From contig NMRA01000059.1 of NCBI GenBank assembly GCA_002633005.1, positions 833,150-897,149 of the forward strand: a stretch of DNA of 64,000 bases, read 5' to 3'. The stretch is from Phoronis australis. Lineage: Eukaryota > Phoronida > Phoronidae. Of this stretch, positions 22,782 to 35,500 are shown piece by piece. A program made the translations under genes and the position numbers. Position 1 is the stretch's first letter. Each line of letters begins with the position of its first letter. The notes beneath the pieces are model-generated. The model saw nothing but the letters and a program-made list of their open reading frames with translations, had not been told where the DNA came from and did not search any database.

Positions 22782-25177
22782 TTAAATAGTTTTGTTTTCT
22801 AATTTTATGATTATTTTTAACATTCCTCGGCTTACTGATTTGAAATAGAGTTATTTTATATTTCATCCGTCCTCGTTCCATATCCTACTAATTAAATTAT
22901 ATTCGTTTACTTATTTCAAAAACTGCGTGATCAAATTTATTTTCCATCAAGTGCATTTTTATTCTCTGCAGCATGCGTAAAGCAAACGCGTGCGCTTGTT
23001 TTCGAAGTTTCACACGAACCTATTCAATCAAGTGGTGACAATTATGTATACCTTGTTTTCAGACCACTGGTGAAGCAGAAGTTAACGCTCTCTGGCCGCT
23101 GGACTGTGTCGTACAGTTGTAGTTTCACCCATATATCGATACGAGCATGCAGGCCAGTTATTCGAAAAGATGATAACTGTTACAAATAAACCAAGCCCAA
23201 TGATGACTTTTATATAGGCATGGCAACTAGGGTCTTGCAAACAAGAGTCAAGGAGTGTGCTAAACACCCCCAACAGTGGTATTTTTGCACTCTCAGTGTT
23301 GACTGGTCATGGGATTGGCTCTTCTGGAGTAAGACAGACAAAGACCCTAACAAGTTCAAGCTGTTTATCCGTGATTCTATTCACTTCAAACAGACTCATG
23401 ATGAGAGCTCACTCAACAGAAATGTTTGGGCCATATGGTTTTGAGTTGTTCTGATCACTGTTTTGTCCCTTACCAGTACTACTCATGCCTTGTGGTGTTC
23501 ATTAAGTGTTTTGGTACACTCTTTCGCAGTGCTACGAAAGGTAGCACTTTGGAGTCTTGTTTAACGTCACAGGCTTCTCATTGGTTAAAGTAATGAAACC
23601 GACGTCATAACATTCAGTCATCCCATTGGTTGAAATCTGTAAAACACTCTTCAGTTTGCTGTTGCGTAGAATAGGCGATCACCTTTAACTCGAATAGTTG
23701 CAATTTACTAAAACGGCAGTGATGGAAATAAACAAAATCAAGGGAACCCCGATCCAGTGGCTTAAGCCCAAACAAGTACAGTGCATAAAGGCGTGTTCAA
23801 GTGGTAGCGATTTGATCGGTATACTTCCGACCAAGCATGCGCTTTGATGCCCACACACGGAATTCCGTGCGTTGTGCTTCATGTTTTCCACAGGGCCACT
23901 TTTCAATATAGGTGACGCTGTGTCAGAGGGTAATGTTTGGCTGTATAGCCGATTAGTGACATTGCTTTCTGATGAAGGTTTTATGTCAGTAAACCGATCA
24001 TGAATCGCCTCGCAGTTTTCATTTTCAACTTTCTCCTGTTGCTATGGCCAAAAACTAGTGTTATTACTGAGCAGTTTCCAGCCGGCATCCAATGATGGTA
24101 CATGTAAAATTATTTTAAAAAGAACAACAGTAATGTAAACATCCCATTGGGAAATTTCTCAATCAAATCATCGACTACTAGTATGTAACAAAACATTATT
24201 TCAAGCTGGTTTCTCAAAATGTTGCATTTTATTTAGCAAAAAAGGAAGCAACAACACCATTTCTAGACGATAAAAATTTCATTTGATAAGTCAGATTATA
24301 TTCAAGCAAAAATTTCCACTAAAAATGTTATTATAATTGAAAGAAATTTACTTACCTGCTATTCTAAATTACATTTTCTAATATCTGTGGAGTGGAAGCT
24401 CGAAGGAACTTTCAAATCACCGTTATGTCTTGACAACACTGTGTATTTATTTGGCTGCAACCAATCGCTCGCTAATGAGGAAAATTGCTTCATGGCAACA
24501 AGATACTTCAGTGCAATTACTGCGCAAATGCGGAAGGATTAATCATTGGTAATCTAGTGATTAGCAGTGATATTTGGTCAATCATTTAATTAGAATGCTT
24601 AGAGATGCAGACCAGAATGTCTCGCCGAGAGACAGGCAATGACGATATTGGAAATACGTGCGCTTGCTCGGTTTTTCTGGCATTTATTAGATAGCCTATT
24701 TTGATAGTATAACTGTTTCAGTGTAGACCAAAAGCTACTTCAATTTTGGAAGAGTTAACCAACCATGTTTCAGTCGGTAGCTCCTCATATCTTTTTCTTT
24801 GCCCACGATTTATCATTTTGTGGATGAAAATCAGCTTTCAGTGTATAGAAAGGTTTCAACAATGTTATTGTTTGTCGTTAATTATTGGTTTTGTTTGGGG
24901 ATAAGAACGAATATGTTCACATTTGTAAAAGGTGTTGCTGTGAATTGACAATTAAAGTGTAAGCCATTAGTGATGTACAGTATGGATGGGTGACTCTAAA
25001 CTCACTAGGTGGTGCTTGAGACTACGTTCCCTGGGCTCCACAGACGCAAGACAATTTCAAGTAATACTTGTGTGTGTGATCACGTGCGTCACTTTGAATG
25101 CATGGCCACATGTCGTCAAGACTTGTGTGATCTTGCTTTTTGGCGTGTGTTTTACAACCAGTGAATACAGCACAACA
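22782..25177. other. Intergenic, no supported gene
   Basis: Only short frames are present. It contains a perfect small hairpin at 23528-23548 and inverted CCAAT-type motifs (ttctcattggtt, cccattggttg) around 23575-23635. Confidence 0.45.
23528..23548. repeat. Perfect 8-bp hairpin
   Basis: agtgctac-gaaag-gtagcact forms an eight-base stem with a five-base loop. It may be the core of a decayed palindromic repeat. Confidence 0.6.
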
Positions 25178-25526
25178 AAACGCCCTATCCACGCGACTCC
25201 CATTTTAATTTGAAAACGCAACACTTTTTCCTTTTGAATGTGGCTTCCGTGCACAAGTGTTCACAATCGAAAACGCAATTTTTTGAAATCGCAAACATTA
25301 CGATTGTTTCAGCGTATTCGTGTGAAGGGAAAACGCAAGAAAAAATGCGTTTTTCGGACGTTTTAGCGTATCCGTGTGGAGACAATATATTTCACAAACA
25401 TTCGAGCACGACTCAAGAGGGTGGTGAACTCTTTTAAAATGATAAGAAAACGGTACGTGAAGATGTAGAACGTTTTGAAAAAAAGAGTTTTCAAATTAAA
25501 GCTTGGTCGTGTGGACAGGGCCTAAA
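25178..25526. mobile_element. TIR element of the gtgtggacagggcc type
   Basis: The left end aacgccctatccacgcgact, continuing ccattttaatttgaaaacgc, is mirrored by the right end ttttcaaattaaagcttggt, continuing cgtgtggacagggcc. The inverted ends are about 45 bp, the total is about 350 bp, and there is no coding capacity. Inside, agcgtatncgtgtg occurs twice. Confidence 0.7.
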
Positions 25527-26247
25527 TCACGTGGAACACTTAGCTCAGAGACGTCTTCATAGTGATGAACTATTTTCTGGTGTCAATATATTCTAAATAC
25601 TTTCTCAGCACTCGTCCTACGAAACTCAGTTGCAACATTTTCGAATTCACATCTTTGAAAAGTACACAATCGGTTATATTGTAACAAGTGGTTGAATGCT
25701 ATTCTTAAGATATTAGATGTAAACTGAAATTAAAACAAAACAGAAATGAGTTTAACAATTTCCAAAAACTAGTGCGGGATGCTGCAAAATTTCACTGTCT
25801 TAACAGATGACTCCAGAAATAAGAGCGCAATATATGCATGCATTGTAGTCGTTACAAGCACAGATTTAGAATATAAACGTTCATTCATTGGCATTTAGTT
25901 CAAAATTTTGACGTCAGTTTGGTTAAACAGAATTATTTAGATGTGCATTTTTCTAAAGCACACGTTTAACCCTGCTAACCGATGGCTATTATACAGTAAC
26001 TACAAAGTAACTTTAAGTTTCCTTTGGCCTTTTCACGGATAGAGGTAGACATCACATGTTCATTTCCAGCCAACAGGTGGCGAGCATGTAGAATATTCCA
26101 CAAATCCGTGTTCGTGCATGCACATGCATTATGTTTCGTTATGTGAAAAAGGTCAGCTACCTGCACAGTCTAATACTGTACTCATTTCATCCATTCTACC
26201 AATCATTAACGTGTGAGTATTCATATTGTGTGAAGGGTCGCAAATGC

Positions 26248-26526
26248 TTATGGTGTCACTTTCTGTGCGTCTGGATCCATGATGCAAACCCTGCAACGAC
26301 CCATGTTGTTCATAATTTCTCCAACCCTCAGGGTCTTAGGCCTCACAGGAAATCTCGGAGGGTCATCTTGCTGTTCAGCGTGAACAAGCCAGTACGTGAA
26401 CTTGTCGGAGAAGGAATGACACTCGCCGCGCGAATTACATTCTATGTAGGGGTTAGTGCGAAATTTCTCGAGGCAACTTCCGGGACTCGCCAGATCCTGA
26501 CCACCACCCATCGCGCCAACGGAATG
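26248..26526 (-). CDS. Collagen exon 14: end of NC1 and stop
   Basis: 279 bases from acceptor tttgttttccag to TAA at 26248-26250. [20 protein letters not shown] and [20 protein letters not shown] give the second C4 repeat, with GRCRVC as the last cysteine pair and a ten-residue polar tail. The lysine pair that pairs with methionine in sulfilimine bonds is replaced by PPRFPVRP. Confidence 0.95.
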   Translation of the reverse strand, partial: HSVGAMGGGQDLASPGSCLEKFRTNPYIECNSRGECHSFSDKFTYWLVHAEQQDDPPRFPVRPKTLRVGEIMNNMGRCRVCIMDPDAQKVTP

Positions 26527-29500
26527 CTGGAAAACAAACACTTGTTACGTATTCGGGAAATGATCCAAACTGATTACATCTTATTGTTGTGGTAGAATAT
26601 TTACAGACAATTTTGTGGTGGGTTGCATAAAACTTCAAAACTGAATAAGTTTAATTGTTTCATAACGTCATATAAATTGTAAAACAACAGCAACATGATG
26701 TGTGTTGACGCAATGTCATTGCAGCTATCAAACGTATAACTCTCAACAGGGTCCAGGCTTTACACACCTATCAGTCAAGTCCGACACTGATCAGTTTAAG
26801 CCTCCGATAAGGTCCGTGCAAACACTTTATCTGTCGTACTTGGGCGAAGGAAACGTGATTAATAAGTAATATTAAAATCTATGCTTAACCAAACAGATCT
26901 CAATACCACTAAAAAACTTCGAATACACGTTTTTGATCCTCACCATGAAGGCTACATACTGGCACAGATTGAGCGCTCAGCGGAGATTGGGGTCAGCCGA
27001 AACGTGGGAAACTGATTGATTATTTGCTTAATTTGTTTTGTAAACATTTCTTACGTGCATTGGAGTACATACAGTATGAGAAGAACAGTAACTTACGAAA
27101 ATATCTGACAATAAGGTTTGGATTCGCACTTGTTTTTAAAGACTTGATATTTGATGGCAGTCCAAAGTAGCGGCCCCTATAACAATTAGCTTTGAGCTCG
27201 TTCGAAATCATAAATGAAAACCAATCAGGTACCGATCGAATGGTAGGGTACGTGCGTTTGATTGTGAAAATCTGAGATTTGGATGTACTTCAGTCACTAA
27301 AGTTGTCTGTATGTGATTTTTAAGATACTCACCATAACAAAACTGAATCCGTCCCACAGCTCTCTCCAACCGTCAGGACAGTCGGGAGCTCTCTTATTTT
27401 GGCTGTGCACGGCAATGGGCTGAGAGGTGGCGTAACAGGCGGCGCAGCGGCCAACATATGGCAGGATTTCACTGGCTGACACGGGCGCCAGAGGAGCAGT
27501 TCTGTTAGTTGACAACCAATAAGAGGCGGCTGTTCGGCTTGCGTAGTAGCACCGATTACGAATACCGCAGAACATAAAGGGCATGGGACTGAACTCCCTC
27601 AGGCATGAACCAGCGGATCCTGGTTAAAAGACAAATGATAGTGAGTTGGTGCAATTGTCTGCAATGGGGAAGCAAATGGACGTGCTTTTGACTGCGAGCC
27701 ATTTCTTCAACGAAAATCTCGAGTAACTCTATGTGGTGTTAAAGCCCTGCAAAGTGCCGATTTGAAACTACTATAAATCAATGTTTTAAGCTAGATGTAG
27801 TGAAAATACATGAAAGAGTATCGCGTGGTCTTACCCAGGTCTTGCACATTAGCTCGACCGTCATCCTCGGTATGAAGCAAGCTGTACCCCTCCCATAACG
27901 TGATATGGTCATCATCACATAGAGGAACGTACGCGCTTTGGCTGTGACGAGCGTAGACGAAAGCAGTTCGTCCGCCTCCTACATAATTCGACGGACCTGA
28001 GAAATTAAATGAACAAAAAAAGATTTGAGCGAGATCAAATGTTACAATAGTCGTAAACATCTAGTTCTATCTCCGGAACAGCGTATTTCCACAATTGCAG
28101 TGTAAGAAATCCATCGCTTGCCACAGCCGACTGAACACTTACTAATGATGGACCGGTACATATACTACCCTTACCTTGTAAGCTGAACTGCAACCTCTCA
28201 CAAGTACAATTGCCACGTACCATGTACCACACGGTCCTTGTAGTGCGGTGGTAAGAGCTCTTGCAGTGCATGGTAAGAGTTCCGCCCCGTGGCAAGTGCG
28301 TGTATTCTGCGGCCGGTAGAAAGGGTTCTACTACCAACCCCGAATCTTTTATCTACCTGCTACTTCTGTGTTTATTTTATCAAAAAGATTTTAAATACTG
28401 AAAGCAACTGGGAAAACAACAAGTTTTACTTCCTAAAATTTCTTCTTTAAATCTTGTCTTCTGTGCGAGTTGTACAAACCTGATGTTTTTGACACGTGTC
28501 CACTAATGAAACTACATCTCACTCCTAATTTCAGACATGTACAGATCAAGTTTTAAAAAGAGAAGTGCTGAAGAATCATTTGGAGATTATAGGAAAAACA
28601 TCAGCAGTATTAGCCACCGAGAGTGATGGCTTTAACCACAAAAACATGGGTTGGTTGTTTGATATGCAATAAACATCCGATTCACTTCACGAGAGGTGAA
28701 CAATGGAAAATGGCAAAGTTGTTACAGAGGTCATTTATCTCGGAAAACGAATTTCATTGCTCTTGACATGACATAAGCAACAGCTTGACATAACGTAAAC
28801 TGAAGTCATTCTGACAGAGGGGCTCACGCTATCATCATACACTCACTTGGCGTTCCTGGGTTTCCGGGTGCACCGGAAGGGCCGGGCTTTCCTGGAGCTC
28901 CTGGGGTACCTTCGCCACCTGGTCGTCCGGGTCGACCCTGCTCGCCCTTTGATCCCTTGGGACCTTCAACACCTTGTCCAGGTTCACCTGGAGACCCCTG
29001 CCTGCCGGGAGGACCAGCTACAGGTACAAACTGACCAGGTTCTCCCTTTTCCCCTGGCAAGCCGACTCCAGGATTTCCGTCACGACCGTCAAATCCAGGC
29101 AATCCTGATTCTCCTTTCTGACCTGGGGGACCTCTCGGGCCTGGATCGCCGCGCTCTCCCTTAATACCTTCCGGTCCTTGAAGTCCTGGAAATCCAGCAC
29201 CTTCGTCTCCCTTGGGGCCAGGAGGCCCGGGTAATCCGAACCCATCACTACCTGGTGGACCTGGGGGACCAGGCCTGCCTTCTCGTCCTGGAAATCCGGG
29301 TTGTCCCAGTTCACCGGGGGGTCCAGGTTCGCCGGCGCCAGTATCACCCTTGTCTCCTTTGGGACCGTCTTCTCCAGGGAAACCTGGAGAACCTGGGTTT
29401 CCTGCCCTTCCTGGTGGGCCGGGCTCCCCATCACGACCGGGAAATCCGTAACCTACTGGTCCTTCCTTTCCTAAAATGACATAGGTTATTAGACGGGGTT

Positions 29501-32500
29501 TACAACTGACATCGGTCTTGCATTATTTTGCTGGAAAGAAAAGAACCAACAATAAAGCATGCATATGATTAAACATGAGTCAATTCAGTTATATAATACG
29601 ACTGTCTTAAACTTTTCACAAGAAGAACATTTTAATGTCTACAGCGCCTATCAAATGCCTTTTGTTACAGAAAACAACCTTTGATTTAAACCAGTTACTG
29701 TTTGAAATTTATCTCAATTATTTGTTAGTAAAAGTGTAGAGAATTTTAGCGCTTGGAAAGAACTGACAGCTCGTTATTGCGTTAGATCAAGCGCTATAAA
29801 TTAGCTTGTCACGGCGTGTCAGAATTATGCACGAAGCATGTCCTGCAAGGAATAACAACATATTGATTCTTTACGAACCCAGAAATCACTTCTTATGTGA
29901 GTAAAGATCTTGGTGAGACCAATTATGTTGCGGGTTGTGGTTCCATTAAAAATTTAGCTTCTTGAACGGAACGCGGGTTTATGGAGAGAGAGTAAGGGCC
30001 TGTTCCGTTGAGTGAGATACTTAAGTGAAAGATAGTTAAGTCACGTGTTCCGCGTGTTATGCCGTGTAATAACTCTTAAATAGTTGTGTTCGCTAGCTAA
30101 TCTAACAGAATCTATTTCTGAGAAGCGGAGTTTTTGTGATAGATCAGCTACATTAGGTGAAGGTAGAAGTCCTCGTCTGGAGCACAGTATACTGTAGCTT
30201 GATGTGACAACGAAAAGATCGCACCTTTTATATGAATATGATTGGTAGTTTGTGTGATGCTCACCTGGTGGGCCTTGTTCTCCCTTTTCACCTGTAGGAC
30301 CCGGGTCACCAGGTAAACCAACGTCACCTGCAGGACCCTGCGTAGAAAGTTTTTCATTTAAAGTAACCTGCCTTCAGCCAAACACACTTTGTCTTACACT
30401 TCTTTATCGGTACAAAACTTGTCTCGACTTATTCAGGTTGAAATGAAATCTCGGCTTGACTATATTGAGACTTGCCTCGATTTGGTACGAAAAGTGAATT
30501 CGCATGTGAGGAGTCTCTTCTTGTCCGGGTAAGGAGCAATTTTATAACGGTACGTTCTTTTAATCAGAATGATTTTTTTGACAAAAGTCAGGTTTATAGC
30601 AGCCATAACATCTCGCGGACTCTCGTTGGTGAGGTAGACATGCACACTGCCGTTTTGTGGCGTCAAGACCGCAAATCGAGTGAATGATCCACGCAGTCTC
30701 GGATCACTTGACAAAAATGCATGATTTGCAGAAAGCATACTCGATGAACATTTTCCTGGGTAAAGAAATTCCGCGAAGAGATGGATTTATGCCTTGGTAG
30801 TTCCATCGGATAAATTCGAGGTGTCAGAAACGGCAAAGAATTGCGAATTCGGCATTTTCTGTCCTGAATCACAATCTCCCTGCTGCCCCAGTGCAAGAGT
30901 GGAGAAAAGATGCCAAACTTTCTTGACCGTTAGACAGATTCGCAATTTTAGGGTTGATCAACCCCAATCAATTCTGAAACCTTTTCTTGTGTAGCAGATG
31001 GCTTTAATGTTCTTATTGGTAACGGTGAGGAATGTAGTGAAACTGATTTTATGAGAGTGAGAAGGTCTAATCCAATTTCCTTTTCGGACAGCTCAGCATG
31101 TCGACGTGGAGCTTCATAGCGTTAATAAACTTTCCGACATGCCGTTTTTAAGCGATCGCAAACATTTTCCCCACGCGGTGATAACATCCCAGATTGCTCA
31201 GTAACATGCGAACGTGTTCACATTATCGACTTTAATATTCATGCTTCTCCTGGGTGAATTTACATGAAAAACATTTTAATAAAGTGATTCTTAGGAATCC
31301 TATGCCTACCGGAAGTCCATCTAAGCCATTCAAGCCAGGTCTACCGTTGTTTCCGGGAGCTCCTGAAAAGTAATACGGTAATAACATTGGTTACTACATC
31401 TTCAGTGGACTATATTAAAACAACCATGAGTCGGAAGGGAGTCCTACCATGGAAAACTAACAATTTCACAATTCTTGCAGGTATGGATAGGTTTAGAATT
31501 CCGGTTGTAGATCTAAAATCTCAGTAAGGAGGCAGTGTGACCTAGCGTGAAAAAATGTCGGTTTCCTTTTAAAAATGTTGGATTTCGTGGTTTCAAGTTC
31601 CACTGGGGCAAATTGCTAGACCCTTGAGTTAGGTCTCTAGCTCCTCAGCTCGGTTTTAACGATACATCAGTAAAGCACAAACATGGTTTCAGGTGATCAG
31701 TGCAATCGGTCCACCTGAGCGGCCTGCGTACTTCTGGTGCAATGCCAGCCAGACCGCGTACAATTATTGTTTATACTATCTCAATAGTAACGGGTCATAC
31801 AAATTATTCCACCAACCTGCAAATTCCTGTGGACAGATTTCATTTGGTTTATGGACTTCAACATTATTATGAAGTTCACCATTTAAGAGAAAAGAATGAC
31901 ATTGCACTACAAAAGTACTGAACAAACTTTGTGATTGATCAATGTTATTCAGTTAGGCCCCGACCTTGACCTTTCACCCTGAGTATCGTGAATTTTAAAT
32001 CTTGGCAGTGGCAATCGATTTCCACAAAAATAATTACTGTCAACAACTATGAGCGTACAGCTCAAGTTAAGCTCTTGTCGCTAACGAAACATAGCGCAAC
32101 ATCTAAATTAGACAGAGAAGTACTTAATATTGATTCGATACTGGCGGTAGGGTGGTTACATGTGTAGTCTCAGACGTATTGAAACTATTCAGTACTAATA
32201 ATCTATCTTCCCGTACAATTTAGATTACCTGTGAATTATCTGAAGTATTTACCTCAGGAATGTTGAGATTACTTACCTTCCAATTTTTTCTAAATGTGTA
32301 AACACTGATGGCGCTGACTATAATTGCAAGCGCAATAAAGCGCACCACATTGATTTAGGCCACTTACTAGTACCCGTCACGTTCCTTACTCAGATTACTC
32401 AAGTGGTTTCTAGCTTTCGATCAGGAAAACTGATATGCTAACATTGCTTTAGGTCAGTTCCATAAGCGTATCCCACACGCGTTGAATCAGTCGAGTGCAA

Positions 32501-35500
32501 TAAGGCCATGTAATAATGTTTTCCGTATTCACCTCCCGCACTACTTCAACAGTGACCTCTGATATGGAAAGTTCAAAAGGTAGGTCAATGTCGACTCGAC
32601 GTCGTTAGGTGGTTCGATCATAAAATTTTACGGAAATAGTTTAAAGTCATAGAATTGCAGGAGCGTAAATAACACTCAGCATGCAATCAGGTCCCAATCG
32701 CAACATCCAGAACAGGACTGTTATGTGACAGTTCTGTCTCAGTTTTCAATTGCTAAATATTATATCGTCTGCAACTAAGGCGTCGATTCCTCGGTAACTA
32801 TAATATCAGATGTTGTTATTGAACTATTTTCAGGAGATGTTACAAGTTCAATGCACAGTTTCCGTTGCTTTCGTCTTTGTTATCTCTTTTCAAGTAATAA
32901 ATCGTTACTTTTAAAACTGTTTCATTTACTAGAAAAAAACTTGCAACCTGACGCGCAAGTACATACATATAGGATGTGAACAGTCTGAGTGAAGTATTTT
33001 AAAACACTGCGAAAAAATGAAAGAAACGTAGGAATTCGAAGCGTATGGGATCAATACTAAACGTACCATGATTGGCGTAGATGACGTAATATCCCACTCG
33101 ACGTTATTCAGCGTATAATGAGGAATAATGTCTCGTGGGATATTATTTCATCTACGTCACTCTCGGTACGTTTTGTGTATTTACTTCTCACGTCGGATTC
33201 ACTCGGCAAGGCAGTTTGACCATCAGGGTAATGTCGGATGACTTATTATAAAGATTTCCTAGCATATGAATGACATGTTGTTGAGTTGGAAGGCCAAATT
33301 ACGCTTCTGGAGAAAGCTGTTTTTAACTCTAGAACGTGGTTTAAATCTGCTGTATTGAGTTCGTTTGGCTCAACACCAACGTCTTAAGTTTAAAGTGCGT
33401 CTTGGATCAGACGATTCAAAACCACTCTCACCTGGAGGCCCAGTTTCTCCTTTGGGACCCGCTGGACCATTCGCAGGGCCAGGTTCTCCAGGAGAGCCGG
33501 GATCACCCTAAAAGGTATTGAAAAACTCAATTCGACTGCATTTCTATGGAATTGTCTCTAGGGGCACACCGGTAGTCGGATCCGTCCGAAAATTCAGTCA
33601 TGCCGTCTCCCATCCATAAATTGAACATATCTACAGAATTGCATGAACATCCGTCCATATAATTATGTGGGCGCATAAAAAAGCAAGCATATCGAGCATT
33701 GATATCTGCCTGTTTTCAAATGGCTTTGCGTCAGCATTGCCTCAGAAAAATAATAATCGCTATTTTAGGACGGGCTTATTGCATAGCACACTTCAAATAA
33801 CATGCTATTCTGGCTGCAGATTTTAAAAGTATCTTACTTCAAACTTAATAATGATAACCATAATAATGATAATGATAATAATAAATATGATGGTAGTAAT
33901 AATAATAGCAATCATGTTATTAAGACAGTGACATTGAAATTCGCCAAAACGGTAGGCACTTTACTTTGGCCTTCTAAAAGTACATTGCAACAACTACACT
34001 TTAAATTCACTGGTCTACTCAACAAGTGTGCCAGCATGATTGAACTTAGATGTTTATAAATTTGAAATAGCATTCATGAGCTTTTCTTCTCTAATACTTT
34101 ACATTTTAGATATTTTAAAATTAAACTGACCTTGGCACCGTCACACCCGGGTATGCCGGGCAAACCAATAGTTCCTGGGCCTCCTCGCACGCCGGGAGCG
34201 CCATCTATACCGTTTAGTCCAGGCTCTCCGGGCAAACCCTAAAATAAAAAGTATTCTACAATACGCAAGTGAAAATTCCACTAGCTTTCATTTGGAATGC
34301 GTTGAGATGCTCTTTCGTCACGCTCGCAAGGTCTGACTTTGGAGATACCAGCTGCTGACTTGGTGACTTGAGAGAGTATTCATAGTTCTTGTTGCGCGCG
34401 TAATTGTTGAGCATTCAAACATGTTTTCGAAAACCTCATTATTGAAACAATGTAAGAGGTAAATTAAACAATATTTAAGAAAATAAAATCTAAAATCATT
34501 ATTTCTGCTTTAGTTTCCAATCGTGGATGCATGATGAGTGGGGGTTCATCAAGTGTGTAATTGTTATTACTTCTACTTCGAGTAGTTGCGGGTAACTAGA
34601 GTGACAAATGAATGACGTTTTATTTGAATTGGCGTCCCAGATTGATACAGAAACGGTGAAAACCCGATCCAAAACCATGCCATAGAAACCGAAAATGACA
34701 CTCAGCGTCAGGTCCTATTACTCCCTAACCTCCCCCCTCCNAGACAGTTCACAAGACGGAGTGCCCCCGAACGCTGAGTCTATGTGAACACTGGATACTT
34801 TTGCGCCGATCGTTTTTGCGACACTCGGGCCCAGTAGTCAACGCCTTTGTGCTGCCCCGGTCGTTTGAGAGGCCAACTCGCAATCGGTGCCGCACATTAC
34901 AGGGCTACCGCCCCACTACATACCCAACTGAAAGCAGGAAGACATCGCAACAATAATTCGTGACTTGAATCAGTCTAACAAGTATATGTTCAGAAATGTA
35001 ATCTGTATTTACACAGAATGAACGTTCGACAATTTGTATTTCTATTTGTATAATGCACGAAGTAAGTAACTTGCAGATTTAAAATCAGTCAAGGATAACC
35101 TATACGACCTAATCATACTGCTACGAATAGTCTCGAGTGCATTATTGAAACCTAGTTATTTAAATTTCGTGCCTCGGCACTCCCGTGATATACTCACGCG
35201 AAATCCATCTAAGCCTGGGGGCCCCATGTTGCCTGCTGATCCTTTTGATCCCGGTGGTCCAGGGAGACCCTCCGGTCCTTGAAGACCAGGATTTCCAATG
35301 GGACCAACTCTTCCATCAAGACCCTAAAACATCAAGCACAAAGTTAGACGATTTTTTTTTCTAATTTGGTGACTTACAACAGTATTTAAATGTGTCTTTA
35401 TGACTATGCTCATACTAAATATGTTACTTAAATTTCATTCTTAGACAGAGTCAAGTTTAAAGGAGAATGCCACCCGATTTAATTAGTCTTTTTACCGTCT

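Noticed and set aside
26131-26595. 154-codon plus-strand open frame
   Set aside because: It is the antisense shadow of the last NC1 exon, whose minus-strand translation is unmistakable.
29018-29451. Proline/glycine-rich frames in other phases and on the plus strand over exon 11
   Set aside because: These are shadow frames of the Gly-X-Y exon; only the minus frame in register with the neighbouring exons keeps Gly at every third residue.
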